36,659 nt of DNA from Deltaproteobacteria bacterium (GCA_031266055.1 JAISBT010000015.1:1-36659), one strand, 5' to 3'. Counted from the first letter of the stretch, positions 26,783 through 34,231 are shown. The notes: a model not told the origin generated them from the sequence alone. Translations and numbers: made by a program.

Positions 26783-27856
26783 TCACTTACCGGTATTAAC
26801 CCGCACAGCCTGGCCTTCATGCAATTTATGCACTCCGGCCACTACCAGCACATCGCCTTCGGCCAGTCCGGCCGTGACCTCCACCCGGTTTTCGCTGAAT
26901 TCGCCAACGCTCACCGGGACAAGCCGCGCCTGCCCGTCTCTGACCAGCCATACGCCCGCTTGTCCGCCGGTCTGAAAAATAGCGGTCACCGGCACAAAAG
27001 CGACTTTTCGCCCGGCTGAAGAGGCCGCCGGAGCTGTCTCCACCGAAGCCGTCATGCCGAGCTGCACTTCCGGCGGCGCAAAAGGCAGGCTGACCCGCGC
27101 GGAATAGGTGCGGGTGGCCGCATCGGCCACGGGTGATATTTCACGGATAAAACCCTGAAGAGTCAATCCCGGCAAAGCCCAGAATTTGACCGCAGCTGCC
27201 TGCCGCGGTCGCATGGCTGAAATTCTGTGTTCCGGAATACTGATTGCCACTTCCAATTCTCCGGATTTGACAAAAGTAAGCACCGGCTGGCCCGCCGCCA
27301 CCACCTGCCCCGCTTCCACCTCCAGAGAAGATATAATCCCCCGGGCGTCCGCAATCAGCCTGCTGTATCCAAGGGCGTTCCGGCTCTGATTATATTGGGC
27401 CTGGGCCTGGCGCAAGGCTTCTCCCGCCGCCTCCCGGGCGGTTTTGTATTGTTCGTAGGCAGCCTTGCTGACGGCGGCATATTGATAAAGGGCCGCATGG
27501 CGCTCAAAATCGTTTTTAGCCTGGTTGGCCCTGGTTTTGGCCGCTTCCAGCCCGGCGGAGGCCATACGGAGGTTTTCCTCCAAATCCTTGGGATCTATTT
27601 CCAGCAGCACTTTGCCCGGCTCCACGCGATCACCCAAATTCACATGGCGGACGCTGATTTTCCCGGCTACCTGGAACCCCAGGCGGCTTTCGTACCTCCC
27701 CCTCACCGAACCCGAAAATACATTGCTCCCCGCCGGATCACCCAGAGTGACCGTCACGGTTTTCACCACAACCTTCTCCACAGGCGGCGGGCTCTCGCTT
27801 TGGCAGGCCAAAAGCAGAATCAACACCGCCGGGCAAATCAGACTTTTCAACATCAT
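26783..27856 (-). CDS. RND-type periplasmic adaptor lipoprotein
   Basis: A 357-aa membrane fusion protein for the adjacent RND pump. A lipoprotein signal peptide ends in a lipobox (LLLLAC-QSE), so it is probably tethered by lipid at Cys17. The lipoyl half (RLGFQVAGKISVRHVNLGDR) is followed by an alpha-hairpin (about residues 95-165), the second lipoyl half (ISSLEVEAGQVVAAGQPVLT) and the beta-barrel (LQGFIREISPVADAATRTYS). The stop codon is four bases before the RND start, so the pair forms a two-gene unit that runs into the desulfurase. The region upstream of its start is filled with palindromic repeats. Confidence 0.93.
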   Translation of the reverse strand: MMLKSLICPAVLILLLACQSESPPPVEKVVVKTVTVTLGDPAGSNVFSGSVRGRYESRLGFQVAGKISVRHVNLGDRVEPGKVLLEIDPKDLEENLRMASAGLEAAKTRANQAKNDFERHAALYQYAAVSKAAYEQYKTAREAAGEALRQAQAQYNQSRNALGYSRLIADARGIISSLEVEAGQVVAAGQPVLTFVKSGELEVAISIPEHRISAMRPRQAAAVKFWALPGLTLQGFIREISPVADAATRTYSARVSLPFAPPEVQLGMTASVETAPAASSAGRKVAFVPVTAIFQTGGQAGVWLVRDGQARLVPVSVGEFSENRVEVTAGLAEGDVLVVAGVHKLHEGQAVRVNTGK

Positions 27857-27883
27857 CGCTTTTATTCCAGAACAGTTTAAAGC

Positions 27884-28084
27884 GGTTTAATTTGGAGACG
27901 CTCCCCTGGTACGCTGTCCCGCTTAAAAATGCAGATCAACCCGCGTACTGGCCGCCGGGCGGACAAGCCCGGCGCGCCGCCTTAAGGCGGCGGAGCAAAG
28001 CAAAAACCACGTTTTTGCTTTGCGATTTTCACACTTCAAACGTAGCGAAGCGAAGTTTTAAGTGTGACATGGTACTGGAGCATT
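27884..28084. repeat. Composite palindromic intergenic repeat (families A and C), left of phosphatase gene
   Basis: This fills the whole gap between the adaptor and phosphatase genes. It begins with GGAGACGCTCCCCTGG, close to the end of family A. A 36-bp segment with CCGCCTTAAGGCGG follows (27963-27998), repeated inverted at 28822-28857. A perfect 13-bp-arm palindrome, GCAAAGCAAAAAC/GTTTTTGCTTTGC, lies at 27995-28023. A CACACTT/AAGTGTG arm pair ends the element; its right part resembles 28887-28913. Confidence 0.85.
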
Positions 28085-28765
28085 TCACGCAAAAGACCGC
28101 GCGGGCAAATTGAGGCCAAGCACCTGGAAGCGGCCATGTTCCGCCCGGATATGGTGGATGTGCGCGTAATAATGTTCAAGGCGGAAAATAGCCTGAAGAG
28201 GCATTTGCAGGATCTGCGCCATAAGCACGCGGCTCACCCCCGCATGGGTGACTATGAGCACGGCGTTATTCTCCGCGCCGCCAAGCCGGATCGCTTTCTC
28301 CAGAGAGGCCGCCGCCCTCTCCTGCAACCGGCGGAAAGATTCTCCGCCTTCCGGAGCGTACTCCGCGGGCGATGCCCCTCTTTGCTCGTAAGCGCCTGGA
28401 AAACGCCGCCTGACCTCTTCCACGCTGAGCCCCTCCCAAGCGCCCAGGTTTATTTCCCTGAGCCCCGCGTCCAGTCGGGGCGGCTGCCCGGACGTCCGCG
28501 CCGCAATAATTTCCGCGCTTATCCTGCACCGCTGCAAGTCAGAACTGAGGATCAAGCCGAACGGTCTGGCCCGGAAAATTTCCGCCACTTCAGCTATCTG
28601 GGTCAGACCCTTGTCCGTCAGGGCGGGATCGCCCTGCCCGAGAAAACGGAACGGGCGGCTTGCGGCAATCTCGCCATGCCGCAGCAAATAAATATCCGTT
28701 TTTATAATCGCTTCGCTCCATGTCTTGCTTCGGTGGGAATGAATCCCGCCTCGCGCCGGCGGCAT
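28085..28765 (-). CDS. Histidine phosphatase family protein (phosphoglycerate mutase-like)
   Basis: A 226-aa cytoplasmic histidine phosphatase. The phospho-acceptor motif is LLRHGEI, followed by SSDLQRCRISAEII, LREINLGAWEGLS and the second catalytic histidine in VLIVTHAGVSRVLM. Members act on phosphosugars, cobalamin intermediates (CobC/alpha-ribazole phosphatase) or other small phosphoesters; the substrate here is unknown. From memory, a phosphatase of this type can accompany the aldehyde oxidoreductase accessory genes upstream. The only ATG in frame (28765) lies inside a palindrome of the flanking repeat and lacks a ribosome-binding site. The first 20 or so residues (PPARGGIHSHRSKTW) are not family-like, so the true start is uncertain. 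The gene is bracketed by inverted 36-bp repeats. Confidence 0.85.
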   Translation of the reverse strand: MPPARGGIHSHRSKTWSEAIIKTDIYLLRHGEIAASRPFRFLGQGDPALTDKGLTQIAEVAEIFRARPFGLILSSDLQRCRISAEIIAARTSGQPPRLDAGLREINLGAWEGLSVEEVRRRFPGAYEQRGASPAEYAPEGGESFRRLQERAAASLEKAIRLGGAENNAVLIVTHAGVSRVLMAQILQMPLQAIFRLEHYYAHIHHIRAEHGRFQVLGLNLPARSFA

Positions 28766-28821
28766 AAGCCGCCGCGCCGTATTTTAAACCATATATCGCT
28801 GCGCCGGACGTGAAGTCCGGC

Positions 28822-28857
28822 TTGCTCCGCCGCCTTAAGGCGGCGCGCCGGGCTTGT
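28822..28857. repeat. 36-bp inverted repeat, right copy flanking phosphatase gene (family C)
   Basis: This is the perfect reverse complement, by eye, of 27963-27998, and contains the CCGCCTTAAGGCGG palindrome. It lies in the 154-bp gap between the NTP-transferase and phosphatase genes. That gap also has a GCCGGAC/GTCCGGC hairpin at 28803-28821. A 27-base segment at 28887-28913 matches 28052-28078 in direct orientation at 22 positions. Confidence 0.88.
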
Positions 28858-28919
28858 TAGCCCCGCGGCAGTATGCTGTTCTATACGAACTTTTAAGTGT
28901 TACAGCGTACTAGCCTGTC

Positions 28920-30059
28920 TCAATGCACTGCCCGACGCAAAATAAAATCCAACGACTTGCCTGCGGCCCGCTCAAAACGCCCGGCCAGCCGGCGTATACC
29001 GGACAAGCGTTCTTTAATTGCGCGTTCCGCCCGCATGTCTCCGCCATACTCCGCCAAACGGGCTCCAAAGCGTTCCTCCAGACCGACGCGCTTTACGCCG
29101 GCAACCAGCTTGTCCGCCAGGGCCACCACCGCCGCTTCATCCAGAGGAATATCTTCCGGCCAGCGGCATTCATTATGTAAAGCAACTACCCTGGCCAGAC
29201 GGGGGAAACCCATTGCCTTCAGCCTGCGCCCGCCCAGAACAGCGTGCTTTGGCTCGCCTTTGGCCAAATCATGCAGCCAGGCCCCGGAGAGCGCCAAATC
29301 GCGATCCAACGTCACCCCGGCGGAAGCCAGGGCCTCCAGCATGGCTCCGGTCACTTCCGCCACCGCCCGGCAATGGGCATAAAGCGCAGGCGGAGGCTGA
29401 AAATACAGCAACAGCAATTGTTCAGCCTCCTCCCCGCTGATTTCTTCTCCGCCGGCAACCACACGCGCGGCTTTCAGATAATCGCCCGGTTCATCCAGGT
29501 CAAACAGGATGTTACGATCCGCCACCGGCACAATTTCCGGATCATGGGCGCTCAAGACCGCCTGCAACCCTCCCCTGCCGTCATGTTTCAGTATATATGG
29601 AAAAAGTTCCGCGTCAATCAACGGAGGATGCCCGGGGTTTCCCGCATAGGCGGGGATGAGCAGCGGCCCGCCGCACCGCTCCGCTGCCCGTAAAACGAGC
29701 AGAACGGTGTCCGGCCTGACCAGCGGGATGTCCACAGGGTGGACGAACAGACCGCTCACCGTTGGGGATTGCTCCGCCAAAGCTGAAATCCCGGTTTGGA
29801 TTGAGCTGAACATCCCTTCTTCCGGCCGCGGGTTAATCACCCGGTTCACCCCCAGCTCTTCAGCCGCGCTTTGCACCGCATCCGCCTTATATCCGCAAAC
29901 CACGCTTATACCCGATAACCCGGCCTTGCGGTAAAGCGCAACCAGCCGCTGGAGGAGCGTCTTCCCGCCCAGGCGCATAAGCGGCTTGAAGCGGCCCATG
30001 CGGCTGGAAAACCCGGCCGCCAGGATAAGAACATGGCAGGAGGAAGCTTTCAGGTTCAC
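28920..30059 (-). CDS. NTP-transferase (MobA-like) fused to HD phosphohydrolase domain
   Basis: A 379-aa two-domain protein. The N-terminal half is a MobA/MocA-type nucleotidyltransferase: VLILAAGFSSRMGRFKPLMR, VVCGYKADAV, VHPVDIPLVRPDT, and NPGHPPLIDA. The C-terminal half (from about residue 215) is an HD domain: YAHCRAVAEV, then ALSGAWLHDLAKGEPKH carrying the HD pair, and LADKLVAG. The nucleotidyltransferase half may cytidylylate or guanylylate molybdopterin (MCD or MGD forming); the HD half may hydrolyse a phosphoester. I recall NCBI naming this lineage the DVU_1551 family NTP transferase. The track start at 30104 reads into a palindromic repeat, so the GTG at 30059, where family-like sequence begins, is preferred. 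Confidence 0.85.
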   Translation of the reverse strand: MNLKASSCHVLILAAGFSSRMGRFKPLMRLGGKTLLQRLVALYRKAGLSGISVVCGYKADAVQSAAEELGVNRVINPRPEEGMFSSIQTGISALAEQSPTVSGLFVHPVDIPLVRPDTVLLVLRAAERCGGPLLIPAYAGNPGHPPLIDAELFPYILKHDGRGGLQAVLSAHDPEIVPVADRNILFDLDEPGDYLKAARVVAGGEEISGEEAEQLLLLYFQPPPALYAHCRAVAEVTGAMLEALASAGVTLDRDLALSGAWLHDLAKGEPKHAVLGGRRLKAMGFPRLARVVALHNECRWPEDIPLDEAAVVALADKLVAGVKRVGLEERFGARLAEYGGDMRAERAIKERLSGIRRLAGRFERAAGKSLDFILRRAVH

Positions 30060-30070
30060 GCAAGTTCTCT

Positions 30071-30239
30071 TATTCGGATTCCAGATAAAAATTGCGTCCT
30101 GCAATTTTTATCTGTCGGCTGCGGCGGAAGCGTAGTTCCGCCTTGCCTCCGAAATGCTTCGCATTTCGGCGCGACATCCTGTCGCCTATTCCAATTCCAA
30201 ATTAAAAATTGACGCATTTTTAATTTGGAATTGGAATTA
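30071..30239. repeat. Palindromic intergenic repeat, family B copy 2 (two-hairpin form)
   Basis: One hairpin has 13-bp arms, AGATAAAAATTGC/GCAATTTTTATCT (30083-30113). The core follows as TGTCGGCTGCGGCGGAA and CCGAAATGC-ttc-GCATTTCGG (30149-30169). A second hairpin with 22-bp perfect arms around a TGACGC loop spans 30188-30237. The element fills the gap between the NTP-transferase and XdhC genes and overlaps the XdhC stop codon. Its outer hairpins differ in sequence from copy 1 yet remain perfect palindromes. Confidence 0.9.
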
Positions 30240-31293
30240 CTGTATAGGCTCCGGGCTTGTTTCTCAAAATTTCAGCCCTGCGGGCAATAAGCTCGCTCAC
30301 TATGGATACCGCGATTTCCGCCGGGGTTTCCGCCCCTATTTTAATCCCTATGGGGCAGAAAGGCCGCATTAAATCCTCCTGCGTAAAACCCATTTTCATC
30401 AGCTTGGCATATAGCTGCTTTTTTTTGGCCCGGCTGCCGATCATGCCTATATAACCGGCTTTTGTCTTCAAAGACTGGTAAAGTACGCTGGCGTCAAAAA
30501 CATGGCCCCGGGTGAGTATGGCAATGAAACAGCGTTCATCCACCGGAAAACCCAATTTTTTTTCATCCAGAGAGTCAATAAAAGCCGGAACCGTCAGCAG
30601 GCAATCCGCCGCAACCTGGGGAAAGCGCTCCTGAGCCACAAATTCCGGGCGATCATCAAGAACCGTGACTTTAAAACCCACCGGCACAGCCACCCGGCAA
30701 ACGGCCTGGGATACATGCCCTCCTCCGGCAAGAATCAAACGCAGAGGGGCAAGCAGGGACTCCACCAGGTAGTTTTCTCCTTCCACCTGCATGAGTATAG
30801 CCGATTCCGGAGCTTTTTGCATGATAACGGAAGATCTTTCCGGAGCAAGCGCGGCACCGGCAACGCTTCCATCGGGAAAAACAGCCGAAACGGGTGCGGA
30901 CTCGCCGGTTGAAGTTACCAGAAGAGTGTTCTGTCCATGCTCGTACCGTGCCAGCAGCATTTGAAAAAAGTCCAGCAATTCCGGTTTGAGAGTCTGGATA
31001 AATATATCCATGCGTCCGCCGCAGATAAGGTCAGCCCCCTCGGCCAGACAGCCGCTCATGTCCGCATGCAGCAGGCTGGACTTGCCGGAGGCGAGAACCT
31101 CCCCCGCCTCCTTGATGGCCCTGGCTTCGGCCAGACCGCCTCCAATTGTTCCACACAGCAACCCGCCCGCGTCTATCAGCATTTTGGAACCGGCGCTCCT
31201 GGGCGTGGAGCCTTTTTCCGCGGCAATGGTAACCATGGCCAGAGTCCGGCCTTTTTTCAAGTATTCACAAATTCCGGCCAGGATTGTGCGCAC
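30220..31293 (-). CDS. xdhC: XdhC-family molybdenum hydroxylase maturation factor
   Basis: A 357-aa XdhC/CoxI-like protein. XdhC binds Moco, promotes its sulfuration by a cysteine desulfurase and inserts it into xanthine dehydrogenase-type enzymes. The N-terminal XdhC/CoxI domain has LAMVTIAAEKGSTPRSAGSK and CGTIGGGLAEARA. The C-terminal Rossmann domain has LRLILAGGGHVSQAV, VTVLDDRPEF and the conserved GYIGMIGSRAKKKQLYAKL, then CPIGIKIGAETPAEIAVSI. The GTG start has a strong AAGGAGG, 7-8 bases upstream. It begins 21 bp after the radical SAM gene. The last few residues (VIPIPN) and the TAA stop are encoded by a family B palindrome, so the native C-terminus has been replaced. Confidence 0.93.
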   Translation of the reverse strand: MRTILAGICEYLKKGRTLAMVTIAAEKGSTPRSAGSKMLIDAGGLLCGTIGGGLAEARAIKEAGEVLASGKSSLLHADMSGCLAEGADLICGGRMDIFIQTLKPELLDFFQMLLARYEHGQNTLLVTSTGESAPVSAVFPDGSVAGAALAPERSSVIMQKAPESAILMQVEGENYLVESLLAPLRLILAGGGHVSQAVCRVAVPVGFKVTVLDDRPEFVAQERFPQVAADCLLTVPAFIDSLDEKKLGFPVDERCFIAILTRGHVFDASVLYQSLKTKAGYIGMIGSRAKKKQLYAKLMKMGFTQEDLMRPFCPIGIKIGAETPAEIAVSIVSELIARRAEILRNKPGAYTVIPIPN

Positions 31294-31314
31294 AGTACCC
31301 TCCTTTCTGAACTT

Positions 31315-32712
31315 TCACGACCTCAAACCCGTGCCCCGAACATCCCTGTAAAGAGCCTGCCCGTCAAGCCCGGTCATATTGTAAGCGCAAAACGGCACCA
31401 AAGCTCCTTTTTTATCCGCCACATGCACACAGCACTGCTGCAGGCGATCCAGATCCAGGCTCAAGACATCCTGAAAAGCCATGGCGGAAACCGTGAAGCG
31501 CAAATCCAGACCGGATTCGGCAAGTATCCTGCCGAAATCGTCCTGTCCGGCCGCTTCGGCTATCTCCCGCGGATGCCGCCAGTTCAAGGTGGTGAAAGCC
31601 TTGCACTGTTCAGCTCCGTCTCTGGGCCGCTCGTTCTCCGCATCCCGGCGGCCGTCCGGCGCGCAGCAGCTTTTTTTTGAGCGGAGCAGCTTCAAGCCGC
31701 CTTCCGGAGTGCGGGAGTAAAGAGCGCTGAAAGCGCATAATTCATGTTCACCGCTGTTGGGCCTGAAATCCGCCGCGTCAATCAGCCCGGCGCTCTGCTC
31801 CGCCAGACTCCGCATCAACTCCGCAAGAGTCATGCGCCTTGCGGACAGCTCTTCCGGGTAACGCCCGAAATAGGCAGCCGGCTGAAGGTGCAGACCCCTC
31901 ACTCCGCTCCCTCCGGCCAAGGCCAGATTAAGCAGTTCGCCAAGTTCTCCGTCATTCACCCCCGGCACCACCGTAGCCACCAGAACCACAGGCAGGCAGG
32001 CGTCAAGCGCGGCTCTGACGGCGGCCCGCTTCACTTCCAGACAATTCCTGCCGCGAATGGCCAGCAAAGAGCTTTCCTTCAAAGCGTCAAACTGCAAATA
32101 AACCACGGACAACCCGGCTTCAGCCAGCGCGTCCGCGTAATGCTCCTCCGCGCCCAACCGGAGGCCGTTGGTGTTCAACTGGATAAACGGAAAACCCTTC
32201 TTTTTCGCCAGACGGATAATGTCCGGCAGGTCATTCCGCGTAGCCGGCTCGCCGCCGGAAAGCTGGAGGATGGGTTTTCCCGCCTGGGCCGCAATGCCCT
32301 CCAGCAGCCCGCCCAGTTCATCCAGAGACGGATCCTGATGTTCTCCGCCGGCGGAAGCGAAACATAAAGGGCAATTCAGATCGCAATTTTGCGTAATTTC
32401 AAGCAGTACGCAGCAGCTGTTCTGGCGGTGTTCGCGGCACAGGCCGCATTCGTAGGGGCAGCCCCGCCCTTCATGCCCCCTGGAGTAAAGAGGTAATAAC
32501 GGCTTGCGCGTATACCAGCTCAAAAAATCAGGCTCTCCGCTCCAGACGGGAGTCCGGAAAACCCCATGTTCCGGACAGGTTTTATGGAGCAAAACCTCGC
32601 CGGCCGCGTTTCCGGGCGTATAAAAAGCCGGAATGCGGCGCAGGCATTTTGGGCACAGGCTCAGCGTTCTGGCCAGGATTTCGGGAGATGGCGCGCTGGA
32701 CACGGCGATCAC
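31315..32712 (-). CDS. trsS: Radical SAM protein, TrsS type
   Basis: A 465-aa cytoplasmic radical SAM enzyme. N-terminal zinc-like cysteines (SLCPKCLRR, KTCPEHGVF) precede GCPYECGLCREHRQ and the SAM-cluster motif TQNCDLNCPLCFASAG (CxxxCxxC). SGGEPATRND and LNTNGLRLG follow. The C-terminus has further cysteines in KKSCCAPDG, QQCCVHVADKKG and PFCAYNMTG, likely auxiliary clusters. This matches what I remember as the radical SAM (seleno)protein TrsS of aldehyde oxidoreductase loci; Cys rather than selenocysteine is used, as no in-frame TGA occurs. The track start at 32799 lies inside the preceding gene. The GTG at 32712 overlaps that gene's TGA (GTGA), with another GTG three codons on. The reaction is unknown. 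Confidence 0.85.
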   Translation of the reverse strand: MIAVSSAPSPEILARTLSLCPKCLRRIPAFYTPGNAAGEVLLHKTCPEHGVFRTPVWSGEPDFLSWYTRKPLLPLYSRGHEGRGCPYECGLCREHRQNSCCVLLEITQNCDLNCPLCFASAGGEHQDPSLDELGGLLEGIAAQAGKPILQLSGGEPATRNDLPDIIRLAKKKGFPFIQLNTNGLRLGAEEHYADALAEAGLSVVYLQFDALKESSLLAIRGRNCLEVKRAAVRAALDACLPVVLVATVVPGVNDGELGELLNLALAGGSGVRGLHLQPAAYFGRYPEELSARRMTLAELMRSLAEQSAGLIDAADFRPNSGEHELCAFSALYSRTPEGGLKLLRSKKSCCAPDGRRDAENERPRDGAEQCKAFTTLNWRHPREIAEAAGQDDFGRILAESGLDLRFTVSAMAFQDVLSLDLDRLQQCCVHVADKKGALVPFCAYNMTGLDGQALYRDVRGTGLRS

Positions 32713-33155
32713 GATGAAGGAGGAAGACTTGGGTCTATGCCATATTCTTCCAGAAGATCCAAAAGTTTTTCCCAGCATCGGGACAGCAGGGAAGCGCATT
32801 CAATTTCCGAAGATTCCGCCATAAGCCGCGTTATTTGAAAACATTCGGTTCCCCCGCATTCCTTGACCGTTTCTTTAAACCATTCCAGATACTTGTATCT
32901 GATCTCCTCGCGAAAAAGATGCGCTTCATCGCCGTCGCCCCCTTTGCCCGTGAGATAAGACAGTGTACAGATGCCGCCGGTGAGCAAGCCGCAGGTGCCA
33001 TGACGAAAAGCCAAGCCGCGGCACAGACCGTGCATGGCCCGCAGCAGCCCCGGATTATCCACCCCCTGGGCATCCAAAACCAGTTTCATCAAAATCTGGC
33101 TGCAACAATAGCCGAACCTGGCCAGGGGGAGCGCTTCCAGCAATACCTCGCTCAT
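32709..33155 (-). CDS. C-GCAxxG-C-C family protein
   Basis: A 148-aa Cys-rich protein. The cysteine spacing follows the C_GCAxxG_C_C family: GYCCSQ near residue 17, CGLLTGGIC (the GCAxxG-like site) near 55, and ECGGTEC near 100, plus a later Cys pair. Such proteins are thought to be redox or metal-binding partners. I recall a DVU_1555 family with this label at the same position in Desulfovibrio. Its ATG shares one base with the methyltransferase stop (TAATG) and its stop overlaps the radical SAM start, so the three are translationally coupled. Confidence 0.85.
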   Translation of the reverse strand: MSEVLLEALPLARFGYCCSQILMKLVLDAQGVDNPGLLRAMHGLCRGLAFRHGTCGLLTGGICTLSYLTGKGGDGDEAHLFREEIRYKYLEWFKETVKECGGTECFQITRLMAESSEIECASLLSRCWEKLLDLLEEYGIDPSLPPSS

Positions 33156-33859
33156 TACAGATCCTTTATTTTTTCAGATTTACAGGCATACTCTCCGGAT
33201 TTACAGGCAATCCACTGGCAGTAGCTTGCCCGCTTGCAAGCCGGACGCCCGTCCCGGCGGAAATCCAGCCGGCAGTCAAATCCGCCCAGTCCGCCTCCCA
33301 GCCAGGCCACCTGCGCAGCCATAGCTTTCAAGGCATCCGGATGATCCATGCTTTGCCGGACGTAAAAACCGCGCTTTTCCAATTGCCGGGAAATTTCCGC
33401 AGCAGCGGCGTTTCCGGCGGAATGACCGGGAATAAACCCGATGACGTCCGCCAGAAGCAGGCCACCCCCCGGAACCAGAACCCGGTAAAATTCAGCCAGA
33501 GCCAAATCCGGTTCGGCAAGGGTGGATAAAAGACATTCACACACCACAGCATCCACGGAACCGTCCGCCAAAGGCAGCCTTGCGGCATCAGCCTTCTCCG
33601 CCGGGCAACCGCTGTTCGCCTCCGCCTCCGCCAGCATGGCCGGCGACAAATCAAAGCCTCTGGCCTTAAACCCGAATTCCGCCAAAAGACCCAGAGTCGC
33701 TCCGGCCCCGCAGCCAACGTCAATAACCAGAGAACCCGCCGGCCAGCCGCATTTGCGGAGAGCCTGGCAAGTCAGCTCCGGGCCTCCGGGCCGCATGGCC
33801 GAACCGGAGGTTTTCCGGGCAGCCTGGCGAAAGATCGGATCTTCATAAGGAAAATTCAT
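33155..33859 (-). CDS. Class I SAM-dependent methyltransferase with Cys-rich tail
   Basis: A 234-aa methyltransferase. Motif I is LVIDVGCGAGATLGLL, followed by ARGFDLSPAML, ADAARLPLADGSVDAVVCEC and FYRVLVPGGGLLLADVIG, all typical of the UbiE/Methyltransf_11 type. The last 35 residues are unusual, carrying four cysteines in the order CX5C, CX4C, CX6C (from RPACKRASYC), possibly a metal or Fe-S site. It corresponds to what I recall as the DVU_1556 family. The start ATG overlaps the stop of the small redox gene (ATGA). The methylated substrate is unknown. Confidence 0.87.
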   Translation of the reverse strand: MNFPYEDPIFRQAARKTSGSAMRPGGPELTCQALRKCGWPAGSLVIDVGCGAGATLGLLAEFGFKARGFDLSPAMLAEAEANSGCPAEKADAARLPLADGSVDAVVCECLLSTLAEPDLALAEFYRVLVPGGGLLLADVIGFIPGHSAGNAAAAEISRQLEKRGFYVRQSMDHPDALKAMAAQVAWLGGGLGGFDCRLDFRRDGRPACKRASYCQWIACKSGEYACKSEKIKDL

Positions 33860-34071
33860 TTGTCTTCCAGCAGGCTTTCAACTTCGGCCATTCTTCCCTC
33901 GGCCAGTGACTTGGGGACAAAAACCCTTCCGCAACAAGGACATTGCGGCAAAGTGACGTCAAAGGCATTTTCCAGATACATGATCTGCATTTTCTTGAGT
34001 TCCAGCGGTTTGCAACAACCGGCGCAAATCCAGTCGCCGCGATCCGGAGAATATTCCTGCCTGCCGCTCAT
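33856..34071 (-). CDS. Small two-CxxC redox/zinc-ribbon protein (DVU_1557-like)
   Basis: A 71-aa protein with two Cys pairs, ICAGCCKPL and QCPCCGRVF, separated by about 30 residues, a layout suiting a rubredoxin-like or zinc-ribbon metal site. The sequence between them (MYLENAFDVTLP) and the tail (SLAEGRMAEVESLL) look conserved-type. The ATG at 34071 is preferred over the upstream TTG because AAGGAA lies about seven bases before it. It overlaps the methyltransferase start by four bases. The role in oxidoreductase maturation is inferred from position. Confidence 0.82.
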   Translation of the reverse strand: MSGRQEYSPDRGDWICAGCCKPLELKKMQIMYLENAFDVTLPQCPCCGRVFVPKSLAEGRMAEVESLLEDK

Positions 34072-34085
34072 CAAAATTTCCTTTT

Positions 34086-34198
34086 AGAGCATTTTAACAT
34101 TGAAAATGTTGAAATGCTCCAGCGGCGGGCACCGCCGCCCGCCCCGCAGGCGTAGGCGAAACTTGTTTCGCCGTTAAGCGCCGGAGGGAGCGTCTCAA
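34086..34198. repeat. Palindromic intergenic repeat, family A copy 2 (inverted relative to copy 1)
   Basis: This 113-bp element in the gap between the dicluster-protein and redox-protein genes matches the reverse complement of 5-117 with three differences seen by eye. It has the AGAGCATTT/AAATGCTC hairpin at 34086-34119 and the GGCGAAAC/GTTTCGCC stem near 34155-34172. It separates the large dicluster gene from the rest of the accessory operon. Confidence 0.88.
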
Positions 34199-34231
34199 AA
34201 TTAAATTGCTCTATTGTCGCTTGACGCGATA

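Noticed and set aside
25297-26799. 500-aa ORF on the + strand
   Set aside because: It is antisense to the RND pump gene, has His/Gln-rich shadow composition and no family motifs. The RND frame explains the region fully.
27995-28023. Palindrome GCAAAGCAAAAAC/GTTTTTGCTTTGC as a Rho-independent terminator
   Set aside because: The stem is strong, but neither strand has a following T-run, and the sequence is part of the family C repeat.
28064-28813. 249-aa ORF on the + strand
   Set aside because: It is antisense to the histidine phosphatase gene and runs through repeats at both ends. No motif is seen.
30937-31680. 247-aa ORF on the + strand
   Set aside because: It spans the antisense of two well-supported genes (XdhC and the radical SAM protein). 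Shadow ORF.
31315-32712. Selenocysteine in the radical SAM TrsS-like protein
   Set aside because: The reading frame is open with ordinary Cys codons at the CC sites and no in-frame TGA, so no selenoprotein is claimed here.
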